A stretch of 64,000 nucleotides of DNA from Mucilaginibacter sp. dw_454 (GCF_018449775.1 NZ_JAAVVB010000001.1:248001-312000); one strand, 5' to 3'. Shown: positions 46,055 to 54,808, counted from the stretch's first letter. The notes: generated by a model from the sequence alone, not told the origin. Numbers and translations: made by a program.

Positions 46055-46450
46055 TTATCGTAGGGAAAGTTTTTTAGAAAAGTGCGCCTTGACAAACGCG
46101 TGTTGCTGGTTAACGGTCATCTTATCCGCCTGTTCAATTTCGATTTGGATAGCGCTGAAGCGATGGTCCTTTCGCAAAAAGTTAAATAGCTCAACCTTGG
46201 CGTCAGTAGGGCCAAACAGAATGACCTCATCGTAGCCCCTGATCAGTTCACCCAATTCTTTATAATAAGCTGCCTGCTCATGCTGCTCTTTGTTATGCAT
46301 CAGGTTTTCACTCCGGGACAGCGTTTGCTCCTTTTCTTCGTGCGTGAATTCGGAATCAATGGTGGTGGTTTGAATGGGGTCTGTGGTAAACTCCATTAAG
46401 TGGGCAGTTTGATGATCCATCCAAATGCCCAGATCTTTTGTGTTTTTCAT
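46055..46450 (-). CDS. Hypothetical protein with an eRF1-like C-terminal pattern
   Basis: A 131-residue soluble protein. It opens GIWMDHQTAHLMEF, has a charged helical middle (KEEKEQTLSRSENLMHNKEQ in outline), and ends with a compact alpha/beta part, YDEVILFGPTDAKVELFNFLRKDHRF. The latter resembles the third domain of archaeo-eukaryotic release factor homologs (eRF1/Pelota-like) seen in bacterial stress-linked proteins. The match is by eye and weak; treat as unknown. It is within the Usp to ADH operon. Confidence 0.6.
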   Translation of the reverse strand: MKNTKDLGIWMDHQTAHLMEFTTDPIQTTTIDSEFTHEEKEQTLSRSENLMHNKEQHEQAAYYKELGELIRGYDEVILFGPTDAKVELFNFLRKDHRFSAIQIEIEQADKMTVNQQHAFVKAHFSKKLSLR

Positions 46451-46461
46451 AGTTTGATTGT

Positions 46462-48066
46462 TTAGTAGACGCCGTTGCCTGACAGGATAAGCGCTGCCAG
46501 TTCTCCGTCCAGGTTATAAATATCTTTTCTAAAATTCAGCCGGTTATCGCGGTCTGTAAAAGCCGTAAAGTAAGCGATGAACACCGGCACCTTTTGGGCC
46601 AGGGTGGCATAACGCTCTTTACCGGCATGCATGGCGGCAGCTATTTTTTCCGGGTTCCATTCCTTGTCTTCTTTCAGCAAGAAGTTCGCCAGCCTGACGG
46701 GTTCAGCGATGCGGATGCAACCATGACTAAAGGCCCGGGAAGTCTCGCCGAACAGTGACTTTGACGGGGTATCATGCAGGTAAATATTATAGCTATTGGG
46801 AAACATGAATTTAACCAGGCCCAATGAATTCATCGGTCCCGGCTTCTGCCGGACGACCGGCAAACCATCCAGGTAGCCGGTGATCTCCATATCATGTTTG
46901 GCGATATAGTTAGGATCATTTTTGATGCCGGGCAAAATTTCATTGCGGACAATACTTGGCGGAATGTTCCAGTACGGGCTAAAAACGACGTATTTGATCT
47001 CCCCGTAAAATACGGTAGTTTGATGCATAGTTTGCCCGACCACCGCGCTGCAGCTCCACAATAAACTATCCGCATGATAAACATGTAATTTGAATTCAGG
47101 TATATTAACGGCCAGGTAAACGGAGCTTAACGTAACGGGTAACCACCGGCTTCTTTCCATATTCACCAGGATCTGGCTGATCCGGCTTTTTAAGGGGATA
47201 TTCAGTTCGGCCAGGGTTGCTTTATCCGGCAAGCCGTTAACCGGCAGGCCGTGACGGAACTGAAATTGTTTAACCGCGTTCTGCAGTATCTTGTCATAAT
47301 GGTTATTTAGGGTATCCCCGTGATAATCTTCCAATTTATATAAGCGCGCTTTGATCAGCGTGACCACGGGAGCAGAATCGCCGGGTTTTAAACGGGGCAA
47401 TGGCAGCACAATAGGAGGCCAGGTACTCCCGGTATCCAGGGCGCGGTATTTTCGTAAAAAGCTTTTGAGTAATTCATACTGCCGGTAGACCGGCTCGGCT
47501 GATGTGAATGGTTTGTCCGGCGCGGCTAAAAGGCTGTCCAGGTACTGGTCATAAGCCATTTTTTTACGGGGGAGATACCAGCCGGACGATTTACTGGCAG
47601 CGTTGTTCATCCCGTTCCAGGCCAGTTTTGAAAAGACGAAATATTGCGCGGTCAGCAGCAGTTCCAGGGTGACGTTGGTCTGCTGGTTGTTTTGCTGCCC
47701 GTTCAACCCGTCTAAAAGCAGTTCCAGTTCCTTTTGGTAAGGAATAGCAGTATAAATTCCCTCGTCCGGCAAGTTGATCATGCGGTTAACCAAATTGCCT
47801 GCCTGCTCGGTTAAACGACCGCCGGCAAACCAGGCACAGGCGTATGCTCTATGGTCATAAAAATCCAGGAGCTGCGCCTTACCGGTAATCAATTCAGGGT
47901 GGCCCTGATAAAAAGCGATGATCTCCAGGCTGTCCAAAACAACGGGTGACTGCGTATTCAATAACGCCGGTTCGTTTTTTTTCACCCCTTGGCCAAAGCC
48001 ATGTAGAATATAACCGGTCAAAAAGATTACGAAGAAATATTTCAGGGAATAGGACATGTTTACCAT
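46462..48066 (-). CDS. YcbB-type L,D-transpeptidase (active-site intact)
   Basis: A 534-residue exported enzyme. A signal peptide (about residues 5-22) precedes an N-terminal scaffold domain, a peptidoglycan-binding-like segment (about 220-290) and the YkuD catalytic domain, with SHGCIRIAEP containing His448 and the nucleophile Cys450. It would form 3-3 cross-links in peptidoglycan, a known response to envelope stress and stationary phase. An alternate ATG lies at 48057. It is 4 bp after the Usp gene; the paralog at 27288 has lost the catalytic residues. Confidence 0.9.
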   Translation of the reverse strand: MVNMSYSLKYFFVIFLTGYILHGFGQGVKKNEPALLNTQSPVVLDSLEIIAFYQGHPELITGKAQLLDFYDHRAYACAWFAGGRLTEQAGNLVNRMINLPDEGIYTAIPYQKELELLLDGLNGQQNNQQTNVTLELLLTAQYFVFSKLAWNGMNNAASKSSGWYLPRKKMAYDQYLDSLLAAPDKPFTSAEPVYRQYELLKSFLRKYRALDTGSTWPPIVLPLPRLKPGDSAPVVTLIKARLYKLEDYHGDTLNNHYDKILQNAVKQFQFRHGLPVNGLPDKATLAELNIPLKSRISQILVNMERSRWLPVTLSSVYLAVNIPEFKLHVYHADSLLWSCSAVVGQTMHQTTVFYGEIKYVVFSPYWNIPPSIVRNEILPGIKNDPNYIAKHDMEITGYLDGLPVVRQKPGPMNSLGLVKFMFPNSYNIYLHDTPSKSLFGETSRAFSHGCIRIAEPVRLANFLLKEDKEWNPEKIAAAMHAGKERYATLAQKVPVFIAYFTAFTDRDNRLNFRKDIYNLDGELAALILSGNGVY

Positions 48067-48070
48067 TCGT

Positions 48071-48940
48071 TTAAAAAACCGGATAAGCGGGTACCGGGTA
48101 GGGATAGATCAGTAAGGGCACCAGCGGATTGGCCGCGAGCTTTTGGGTATAGCTCCCGCCGAATAATCGCTCAATGAAGCCTTTGTTACGGTGGACCATG
48201 ACCAGCAGGTCGGCACCTACCGCCGTCTCCAGCTCCTGTAGTCCCGTCTTTACCTGGTTTTGATGAATATTCCGGTAATAAATATTGGGGTAATCGATTT
48301 GGTTGCCAACATCCTGTAAGAAGTTTTTGACCGGCGTTTCCGCAGGATCTCCTTCCGGGCTGATATGCGCCAGCATGATCTCGGCATGGAATGGCCTGGC
48401 CAGTCCCGCGAGCGAATTCAGCACTTCCAGGTCGGCAGCGCTCAGGTCCGTTGGAAAAGCGATTTTCTGCAGGGATGTAAAAGCCGCATGTTCAGGAATG
48501 ATCATTACCGGCAGGGAGGAATTATCGAGTACCCCCCGCAGGTGATTGCCCATGACCAGCGCGGTAAAGCCGGTATGGTGAGTGGCTATTACGATTAAGA
48601 TCAGCGCTTTATCCGCTAGTAATTCGTCCAGATCCAGGGTTGCGGTGCCTGCACTGCAATTGCAGGTGATCGCCGGCTTGAAAGCATCGGCAGGCCAGCC
48701 CGATAATACTTTTTTTAACTGCTCTGCCTGCAAACGAAGGTCTTTTTCGTTGCTCTTTTGGAGCGCGTCATCATCTTCCAGGGGCCAGGCGATCTGGGCG
48801 CTCAGCGGTTCGGCGGATGGCACGAGGAAAGTATGGTACAATAGTATATTGGCTCCTAAGTGCCGGGCCAGCTGCAGCGCATAAAGTGCGGCATTGGTTG
48901 ACCTGTCAGAAAAATCGGTAAGTATGGCTATCTTTTTCAT
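48071..48940 (-). CDS. Universal stress protein, tandem UspA domains
   Basis: A 289-residue protein of two UspA domains. The first begins MKKIAILTDFSDRSTNAALYA and contains LIVIATHHTGF...MGNHLRGVLD; the second ends FGGSYTQKLAANPLVPLLIYP. It resembles the 8679 product more than the 13873 product, notably in the GSxTQK loop. It is the first gene of a long minus-strand operon and has an FNR-type promoter at the 57-bp spacing. Confidence 0.92.
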   Translation of the reverse strand: MKKIAILTDFSDRSTNAALYALQLARHLGANILLYHTFLVPSAEPLSAQIAWPLEDDDALQKSNEKDLRLQAEQLKKVLSGWPADAFKPAITCNCSAGTATLDLDELLADKALILIVIATHHTGFTALVMGNHLRGVLDNSSLPVMIIPEHAAFTSLQKIAFPTDLSAADLEVLNSLAGLARPFHAEIMLAHISPEGDPAETPVKNFLQDVGNQIDYPNIYYRNIHQNQVKTGLQELETAVGADLLVMVHRNKGFIERLFGGSYTQKLAANPLVPLLIYPYPVPAYPVF

Positions 48941-48971
48941 AATGCTTGATGATCCTGGTGAACAGATCGAT

Positions 48972-49036
48972 CAAAACTGCCCATAAAACGGCGGACTAAA
49001 CAGGATAGCCGTCATCTGGAAAAATGATCCTTATCA
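48972..49036 (-). promoter_or_regulatory. FNR-type box and promoter for the 48940 Usp operon
   Basis: On the minus strand TGATAAGGATCA (49036-49025) with a T-run is exactly 57 bp from -7 CAGTTTTG starting at 48979. ATG 48940 follows a short leader. Confidence 0.65.
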
Positions 49037-49121
49037 CAAAATCAGTGGTTAAGGTGTAAAATCCATTGCTTACCGGTAAATTAGCGCAGTTATTGCTGTT
49101 ACTTGTTTAAGCCGGTCCGAA

Positions 49122-49496
49122 ATGAACGCAAACATTTTACTGATTGAAGACAACCAGGATATCCGTGAAAACACGGCCGAATTACTGGAACTAGAGGGTT
49201 ACCGGGTCATTACTGCCGATAACGGGCTGGAAGGTATCCGTTTAGCAGGCCTTCACTTTCCTGACCTGGTCATCAGCGATGTCCTGATGCCCGGCGCTGA
49301 TGGTTACACCGTTTTTCAGGCCCTGCTGGACCGGGAAACAACCCGCCATATCCCTTTTTTATTTATTACCGCTAAATCCGAGAGTGGCGACAAGGCAAAA
49401 GCCCTGTCGATCGGGCGGTGCGCTTACCTGGTTAAGCCTTTTGATGAAAAGGAATTGCTGGACTGCCTGGCGAAAATGCTCAATCCTTCATTGTGA
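49122..49496 (+). CDS. Single-domain response regulator
   Basis: A 124-residue receiver domain (CheY-like) without an output domain. The acidic pair E9/D10, phospho-acceptor D53 (LVISDVLMP) and a Lys in VKPFDE are present. Its sequence is close to the receiver of the REC-CRP protein (IIEDN-DIRENIAE versus LIEDNQDIRENTAE), so it could accept phosphate from the same FixL-like kinase and act as a sink or output modulator; that is inference. No box with the standard spacing was found before it. Confidence 0.9.
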   Translation: MNANILLIEDNQDIRENTAELLELEGYRVITADNGLEGIRLAGLHFPDLVISDVLMPGADGYTVFQALLDRETTRHIPFLFITAKSESGDKAKALSIGRCAYLVKPFDEKELLDCLAKMLNPSL

Positions 49497-49526
49497 CGAT
49501 AATACGTTAATAATCAGTTGAAATGG

Positions 49527-49569
49527 TGACCTTGGTCATTTTTCATTAATGCCTTATCGTATAGATTTG
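49527..49569 (+). promoter_or_regulatory. FNR-type box and promoter for the 49606 gene
   Basis: Box TGACCTTGGTCA (49527-49538) with a T-run is exactly 35 bp from a perfect -7 TAGATTTG at 49562. This excludes the earlier in-frame start at 49549 for the gene. Confidence 0.7.
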
Positions 49570-49605
49570 TGTTATAATTTATGCCCATCCTTAAACTATA
49601 CCACT

Positions 49606-49944
49606 ATGAAATGTCTGCAGTTTAGTTTTTCGCATCCCGTTAAAGGCACGGCCTGTCTGACCCGTATCTCCCTGCAAGGAGTCCAGGACCGCCGAAGGTT
49701 GAAATTCGACACCGGGGAAAACACCGAACTGAGCCTGCCCATCGATGATCTTCCTGAAGGAAAATGGAAACTCCTGCTGGAATGGGAATATGAGGAAAGA
49801 TCATTTAGCCATAGCAGTGAATTTGATAGGGTGCCGGAAAATACGTTGTTCCCTGCACCTCTGTTTGCCAATGCCAGCCTGTTCCACAGCAAGGGGACAC
49901 CTTTTTCCACCAGGGGAAAGTATGCCGCTGCGGATAGCGAGTAA
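49606..49944 (+). CDS. FixH-like protein without its membrane anchor
   Basis: A 112-residue protein starting MKCLQFSFSHPVKG. The middle (SLPIDDLPEGKWKLLLEWEYEERSF) resembles the C-terminal half of Bacteroidota FixH, the cbb3 maturation factor, with its GKWKLxLEWE pattern, but the N-terminal transmembrane segment is absent. It may be a soluble relic or a partner. The start at 49606 is set by the promoter at 49562. The C-terminal tail (RVPENTLF.. to the end) is not recognised. Confidence 0.65.
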   Translation: MKCLQFSFSHPVKGTACLTRISLQGVQDRRRLKFDTGENTELSLPIDDLPEGKWKLLLEWEYEERSFSHSSEFDRVPENTLFPAPLFANASLFHSKGTPFSTRGKYAAADSE

Positions 49945-49962
49945 TGCCGCCAATCCGGAAAG

Positions 49963-50027
49963 TGACGCCTCTCATATTTTAAGATGACCGGACTCATGGC
50001 CTGTGGAGCCAGTTAAGCGGAAATTTA
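49963..50027 (+). promoter_or_regulatory. Tandem FNR-type boxes and promoter for the PNPOx-like gene
   Basis: Boxes TGACGCCTCTCA (49963-49974) and TGACCGGACTCA (49985-49996), with CTCA right halves, are 22 bp apart. A -7 GAAATTTA at 50020 is exactly 57 and 35 bp away. ATG 50036 is nearly leaderless. Confidence 0.55.
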
Positions 50028-50035
50028 CAGCCATA

Positions 50036-50500
50036 ATGAAAAACGTTATGTTAAGAGAACTCAACGATACCCAGATAGAAGCGCTATTAAAGGAGCAATT
50101 GTACGGCCGCATTGGCTGTCACTCAGCGGAGACGATGTATATCGTACCTGTAAATTATATTTATGACAACGGGATCATTTATTGTCATTCTGCCGAAGGG
50201 ATGAAAATTCAGATGATGCGGGAAAATCCGCAGGTCTGTTTTGAGGTAGATGATATCAAGACGATGACCAACTGGCAAAGCGTGATCGCCTGGGGCCGGT
50301 TTGAAGAAATTACTGGTCTGGAAGAAAAACAACACATCTTACAAAAGCTGGTGGATAGGATCAGCCCCTTTATTTTAGACGATTCCGTTACCAGGGAACA
50401 CGGCTTTGTGGACGAAGAGAGTGATGTCGGCACGAGTGTTGAACTGATTATGTATAAGATTATCGTCAGCAAAAAAACAGGGCGTTTCGAAAACAGGTAA
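50036..50500 (+). CDS. Pyridoxamine 5'-phosphate oxidase family (FMN split-barrel) protein
   Basis: A 154-residue flavin-binding split-barrel protein. The pattern RELNDTQIEALLKEQLYGRIGCH, then VPVNYIYDNGIIYCHSAEG and VCFEVDD is that of the PNPOx-like family with putative FMN or F420-type binding. Small members of this family often act as nitric-oxide, heme or flavin reductases. The start ATG 50036 is chosen by the promoter at 50020. A Dsb-like gene follows after 10 bp. Confidence 0.85.
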   Translation: MKNVMLRELNDTQIEALLKEQLYGRIGCHSAETMYIVPVNYIYDNGIIYCHSAEGMKIQMMRENPQVCFEVDDIKTMTNWQSVIAWGRFEEITGLEEKQHILQKLVDRISPFILDDSVTREHGFVDEESDVGTSVELIMYKIIVSKKTGRFENR

Positions 50501-50510
50501 TTCAAAAACT

Positions 50511-51041
50511 ATGAACAGTCAATTGACTAATGCGGTTACGCACAAAGATCATATAAAAGGGCCGGATACAGCGGCGCTTGAACTGGTCGAATACGGCGAT
50601 TATCAATGCCCCTCCTGCGGAGAGTCCTATCTGGTGATCAAAAAGGCGCAGCAAGTGCTGGGTAAAAACTTAAAATTTGTTTTCAGGAACTTTCCTTTAA
50701 CGGAACACCCGGATGCCTTTCCTGCGGCGACGGCTGCCGAAGCGGCGGCGCTTCAGGGCCAATTCTGGGAGATGTACGACCTGCTTTACACTAACCAGCT
50801 TTACTTAAATTCCGATGACTTGCTGGCTTACGCCGATCAGATCGGTTTAGATCGGAATAAGTTCGAAACGGACCTTCAAAGCGAGGCGCTGGCGTCAAAG
50901 ATAGAAGCGGATTTTGAAGGGGGAGAACGCAGCGGCGTAACCGGAACACCCAATTTTTATATCAATGGTGAAAAATATGAAGGGGATTGGGAAGACGATG
51001 CGCTGGTCCATTATTTAAAAAGGCTGTTGGCGACGGTCTAA
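50511..51041 (+). CDS. DsbA-like thioredoxin-fold protein, cytoplasmic
   Basis: A 176-residue thioredoxin-fold protein of the DsbA/FrnE type. The active site is CPSC (YQCPSCGES, about residue 35) and the cis-Pro loop is GVTGTPNFYING. It lacks a signal peptide, so it should be cytoplasmic, as for FrnE-like oxidoreductases. It could reduce or oxidise protein thiols in response to redox change. It is in an apparent operon with the PNPOx-like gene and the CHAD protein. Confidence 0.88.
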   Translation: MNSQLTNAVTHKDHIKGPDTAALELVEYGDYQCPSCGESYLVIKKAQQVLGKNLKFVFRNFPLTEHPDAFPAATAAEAAALQGQFWEMYDLLYTNQLYLNSDDLLAYADQIGLDRNKFETDLQSEALASKIEADFEGGERSGVTGTPNFYINGEKYEGDWEDDALVHYLKRLLATV

Positions 51042-51070
51042 AGATCATCATCAACCCAAAAAAAATAAAC

Positions 51071-51925
51071 ATGAAACATTTGAAAATAGAAACGATCCTT
51101 GAAAAAAGGATCGAAAAAATAGATGCTGCCCTTATCAATGTCCGGCTGCAGCTCCAGCCAGAGGAAATTCGCGTATTTAGAATAAAAATTAAGAAGCTGG
51201 GTGCCTTCCTCCGTTTAATGGATAGCGCAAAAGGTCATAGGCACGCTGCTAAACTCCCCCCAAAAATGGTAAAGATCTACCAATTATTAGGGGTTGTCCG
51301 TACGGTGCAGTTGCAGCAAAGCTATGTTCAAAAAACAGGGAGCGGGCAACCGGGCTCACCGGATACTTATCTGGCGTACCTGGAGGGCCAATTGCAGCAA
51401 TACTCAGCGGAAGTCCATCAACAGCTGAAAGGGCTGAAGCCCTTAAAGAAAGCAGCAGAAAAAATAATAAAGTTGTTACCTAAGCAGATCAGCCGGGCGG
51501 CTATCCTGCAATTTATACATTTGGAAGGAGATGCCTTGGCAGAATTATTTACTCCTGTTTTTCCTTCGGATAAGTCTTTTCACGAAGCCAGGAAATTATT
51601 AAAGAACTTGTTACATATTTCCCCTTACCTGGATATGCAGATCAAGGAAATTTCGGCATATACGGCGTTAGCAACCTATGAGGATATCAGGGAATTGACG
51701 GTGCTTTTAGGAGACTTTCAAGAACTCCATACCGTTATCAACAGCCTGCACGCCGCAGTTTCTAAGATAGAAATTGAGGACAGCGAGAAAAACCTGTTAC
51801 GTGGCCTGGAAGTCCTTTGGATCAAAGACCGGGAAAACCTTCGTGACCGGATCTATGGCGAGCTGTATAAAATAACCGCTTCCGGCCGGACAACTAAACA
51901 CCCGGTCGAATTGCAGGTCACGTAA
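51071..51925 (+). CDS. CHAD-domain-like protein
   Basis: A 284-residue helical protein with the CHAD (conserved histidine alpha-helical) layout: repeated basic helical pairs such as EEIRVFRIKIKKLGAFLRL at the start and EARKLLKNLLHISPY in the middle. CHAD proteins bind polyphosphate. Some of the family's basic positions are replaced (for example, no His at the usual HxxR site), so the call is moderate. ATG 51071 gives a short leader after the preceding gene's stop. Confidence 0.65.
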   Translation: MKHLKIETILEKRIEKIDAALINVRLQLQPEEIRVFRIKIKKLGAFLRLMDSAKGHRHAAKLPPKMVKIYQLLGVVRTVQLQQSYVQKTGSGQPGSPDTYLAYLEGQLQQYSAEVHQQLKGLKPLKKAAEKIIKLLPKQISRAAILQFIHLEGDALAELFTPVFPSDKSFHEARKLLKNLLHISPYLDMQIKEISAYTALATYEDIRELTVLLGDFQELHTVINSLHAAVSKIEIEDSEKNLLRGLEVLWIKDRENLRDRIYGELYKITASGRTTKHPVELQVT

Positions 51926-52018
51926 ACATACGTTGATAGCGAAGCGTCGCAGGATATACCAACCTGCAGTTAAAAACTGATTTTATCAGGGGTTTGTCAT
52001 CTCTCCGGTATTAATTGG

Positions 52019-52046
52019 TATATCGGGAAATTCCGATATATATTTG
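52019..52046 (+). promoter_or_regulatory. Operator palindrome and promoter for the ArsR-family gene
   Basis: The palindrome TATATCGG-N6-CCGATATA (52019-52040) overlaps a perfect -7 element TATATTTG (52039-52046). The ATG is four bases after the -7 element. This placement is typical of autorepression. Confidence 0.7.
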
Positions 52047-52050
52047 TCGC

Positions 52051-52353
52051 ATGGATCAGGTAGAGATATTCAAAGCGCTTTCCAATAAGACCCGGTTACA
52101 GATATTGAACTGGTTAAAGGAGCCGGAAATTAATTTTCCGGGGCAGGCGGAGCATGTTGGTTTTGAAGATGGAGTTTGCGTTGGGCAGATCCAGTTAAAA
52201 ACGGGATTGACCCAATCGACTATATCAGAATACCTGTCACTATTGCAGCGCGCCGGACTGGTGCAGTCTGTACGTAAAGGGCAATGGACCTATTACCGTC
52301 GTAATGAGGCCGCCTTTGAAACTTTGTCACAATTGATCCTTACTAAAGTTTAA
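52051..52353 (+). CDS. ArsR-family winged-helix regulator
   Basis: A 100-residue regulator with the ArsR/SmtB layout: FKALSNKTRLQILNWL at the start, the recognition segment TGLTQSTISEYLSLLQRAGLV, and a C-terminal beta-hairpin (RKGQWTYYR). A usual metal-binding ELCVCD motif is missing; two Cys-type residues are reduced to a single Cys at VCVGQ. It may sense a reactive electrophile or oxidant rather than a metal. ATG 52051 is leaderless according to the promoter. Two flavin enzymes follow. Confidence 0.88.
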   Translation: MDQVEIFKALSNKTRLQILNWLKEPEINFPGQAEHVGFEDGVCVGQIQLKTGLTQSTISEYLSLLQRAGLVQSVRKGQWTYYRRNEAAFETLSQLILTKV

Positions 52354-52374
52354 TCCTTTTAAAATCTGTTTTTT

Positions 52375-53481
52375 ATGAATAACGACAGTTTGTTCAGGCC
52401 TTTTGCGCTAAAATCCTTAAATATTAAAAATCGCATTGTCATGGCGCCGATGACCCGTTCGTTCTCACCCGATGGTGTGCCGACAGCAGATGTGGCCGCC
52501 TATTACCGCAAGCGTGCGGAGGGTGAAGTGGGTTTAATTTTATCTGAAGGCACGGTGATCGACCGGCCGTCGTCCTCGAATGACGGGAATATTCCGCATT
52601 TCTATGGTGAACAGGCCTTGGCTGGTTGGCAGCAGGTGATCAAGGGGGTGCATACAGCCGGCGGCAGTATGGGGCCGCAGATCTGGCATATGGGCGTAAT
52701 GGCCAATCATCATTCCGGCTGGTTGCCACCAGTACCTTTCGAAGGGCCTTCGGGTTTGAACCATCCTGGTTTTAACAATGGTAAAACCATGACCGATGCC
52801 GACATTGCTAACACGATTGCCGCTTTTGGCCGGGCCGCGGCAGATGCCAAACGTTTGGGTTTTGATTGTGTGGAGATCCATGGCGCGCACGGTTACCTGA
52901 TCGACCAGTTCTTTTGGGAAGGTACGAATGAGCGTACGGACGTATATGGTGGTAAAACATTACCGGAAAGAACCCGTTTCGCGGTAGAGGTGATTAAAGA
53001 GGTGCGTAAACAAGTAGGAGAAGATTTCGCGTTGATCATCCGGTTGTCGCAGTTTAAACCAGCAGCTTATGATTATAAGCAAGCTAAAACACCGCAGGAA
53101 CTGGAAGCCTGGTTGAATCCGCTGGCAGAAGCCGGGATAGATATTTTCCATTGCTCGCAGCGCCGTTTCTGGGAACCGGAGTTTGATGGCTCTGATCTGA
53201 ACTTTGCGGGCTGGGCTAAAAAACTGAGTGGTAAAGCAACCATTACGGTTGGTTCGGTTGGTCTTTCAGGCGATTTCTTTGGCTCCTTCGCGGGAGAAAG
53301 TTCCGAACCGAGTTCACTGGATGAACTGGTACGCCGGATGGACAGGGGAGACTTTGACCTAGTAGCTGTCGGCCGCCCGATATTGGCTGACCCGTCCTGG
53401 GTGCAAAAGATCCGTGACGGACGTAACGATGAACTAAGGACATTTACCAAGGAAGCGTTAGGTGAACTGGTAATGCAATAA
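52375..53481 (+). CDS. Old yellow enzyme family NADH:flavin oxidoreductase
   Basis: A 368-residue FMN beta/alpha-barrel enzyme. Family blocks: IVMAPMTRSFSPDGVP, IWHMGVM (near residue 103), HGAHGYLIDQFFWEGTN and TVGSVGLSGD. It would reduce alpha,beta-unsaturated carbonyls. It lies 21 bp after the arsR gene and 6 bp before the LLM gene, so it is part of an electrophile- or redox-response operon. Confidence 0.92.
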   Translation: MNNDSLFRPFALKSLNIKNRIVMAPMTRSFSPDGVPTADVAAYYRKRAEGEVGLILSEGTVIDRPSSSNDGNIPHFYGEQALAGWQQVIKGVHTAGGSMGPQIWHMGVMANHHSGWLPPVPFEGPSGLNHPGFNNGKTMTDADIANTIAAFGRAAADAKRLGFDCVEIHGAHGYLIDQFFWEGTNERTDVYGGKTLPERTRFAVEVIKEVRKQVGEDFALIIRLSQFKPAAYDYKQAKTPQELEAWLNPLAEAGIDIFHCSQRRFWEPEFDGSDLNFAGWAKKLSGKATITVGSVGLSGDFFGSFAGESSEPSSLDELVRRMDRGDFDLVAVGRPILADPSWVQKIRDGRNDELRTFTKEALGELVMQ

Positions 53482-53487
53482 TTAACG

Positions 53488-54501
53488 ATGAACAAGCAAT
53501 TAAGCGATATTAAATATTCGGTACTGGACCTGGCCACTGTGGTACAGGGATTTACCCCGGCGGATACTTTTAAAAGAAGTATGGAGCTGGCTTTACAGGC
53601 CGAAGCACAGGGCTATACCCGTTACTGGTTTGCAGAGCATCATAATATGATTGGCGTGGCCAGTTCGGCACCGCAGATCCTGATCGGCTATATTGCCGGC
53701 GGGACAAAAACGATCAGGGTAGGTTCGGGTGGTATGATGCTGCCCAACCATGCCCCGCTGATCGTGGCGGAACAGTTTGGAACTTTGGCTACCTTGTATC
53801 CCGGCCGCATCGATTTGGGTTTGGGCCGTGCGCCGGGTACAGACCAGGTGACCGCCATGGCGATCCGCGGGGAAAATATGAATGCCCCAAATCATTTCCC
53901 GCAGGATGTCCAGCAACTACAAAAATTATTTTCAGCAGGTAATGCCAATGGTAAAATCCGCGCTAATCCTGGTGAAGGGTTGGATATCCCGATCTGGATC
54001 CTGGGTTCCAGTACAGACAGCGCGCATTTGGCGGCCGCATTAGGCTTACCGTATGCCTTTGCCAGCCATTTCGCGCCAACTTACTTTACCGAGGCTATCA
54101 ATATCTATCGCAAGAATTTCAAACCCTCTGCACAATTATCCGCTCCTTATATAATGGCCTGTGTCAATGTGGTTGCGGCCGATACAGATGTGGAAGCGAA
54201 GCGTTTATTTACCTCACTGCAGCAGTTTTTCATGGGTGTCATCACCGGCAAAAGAGCTTTGTTACAGCCACCAGTGGACAGTATGGACACCATTTGGAAC
54301 CCTTATGAAGCCGAAGCGGTTAACCAGATGCTGGCCTACGCATTTATCGGCGGTCCGGAAACCATCCGGCGGGAAATGCAGGGCTTTATAGCCGAAACAC
54401 AAATTGATGAAGTGATGGTGACTTCTCATATTTGGGATCACCAGGCAAAATTAAAGTCGTACCGATTGTTTGCAGAAGCTTTAGCTGGTGTAGGAGTATA
54501 G
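53488..54501 (+). CDS. LLM-class flavin-dependent oxidoreductase (MsnO8-like)
   Basis: A 337-residue luciferase-like monooxygenase family protein. Blocks RYWFAEHHNMIG, IRVGSGGMMLPNHAPLIVAEQF and GRIDLGLGRAPGTD are typical. The FMN- or F420-dependent substrate is unknown. It is the last gene of the arsR operon and converges with the small minus-strand gene at 54515. Confidence 0.92.
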   Translation: MNKQLSDIKYSVLDLATVVQGFTPADTFKRSMELALQAEAQGYTRYWFAEHHNMIGVASSAPQILIGYIAGGTKTIRVGSGGMMLPNHAPLIVAEQFGTLATLYPGRIDLGLGRAPGTDQVTAMAIRGENMNAPNHFPQDVQQLQKLFSAGNANGKIRANPGEGLDIPIWILGSSTDSAHLAAALGLPYAFASHFAPTYFTEAINIYRKNFKPSAQLSAPYIMACVNVVAADTDVEAKRLFTSLQQFFMGVITGKRALLQPPVDSMDTIWNPYEAEAVNQMLAYAFIGGPETIRREMQGFIAETQIDEVMVTSHIWDHQAKLKSYRLFAEALAGVGV

Positions 54502-54514
54502 GCCCGGGATTTGA

Positions 54515-54808
54515 TCATAAACCTATAAAGCGAAGCCTTTCCGCGCTTGCGACAGTTTCGATCTCTATACGGTCAATACGCCACGCGGCGGAGTGATTAC
54601 CGTCTTTGCGGATAGTGATAATTCCTGATTCGATCCAGTGTTCCACACGAGCCCGTCCAAATTTTCGGAAAGCTTCATTCTTTTTAAGATAGGGTTTGAG
54701 TGATCCGGTACGGACAAGCCCTATGATCGTTCCAATAGCCGCTGCTTCCCGGATGATCAAATTTAGATGTCGTGATAAATCAATAGATTCCATTGAAGTA
54801 TTATTCAC
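54515..54808 (-). CDS. Small helix-turn-helix-like protein near the island border
   Basis: A 97-residue protein. The segment KYLKKNEAFRKFGRARVEHWIESGIITIRKDGN in outline resembles a winged-helix/excisionase-type reader (AY-fold: FGRxxVEHWIxxG). It overlaps the preceding gene by 4 bp. Bacteroidota island borders often carry such small DNA-binding proteins near an integrase. No integrase is present in this window. Function is not proven. Confidence 0.5.
   Translation of the reverse strand: MNNTSMESIDLSRHLNLIIREAAAIGTIIGLVRTGSLKPYLKKNEAFRKFGRARVEHWIESGIITIRKDGNHSAAWRIDRIEIETVASAERLRFIGL

Noticed and set aside
51978..51988. TGATTTTATCA before the ArsR gene as an FNR-type box
   Set aside because: The spacer is three bases instead of four and no -7 element lies at 35 or 57 bp; the arsR promoter has its own operator.
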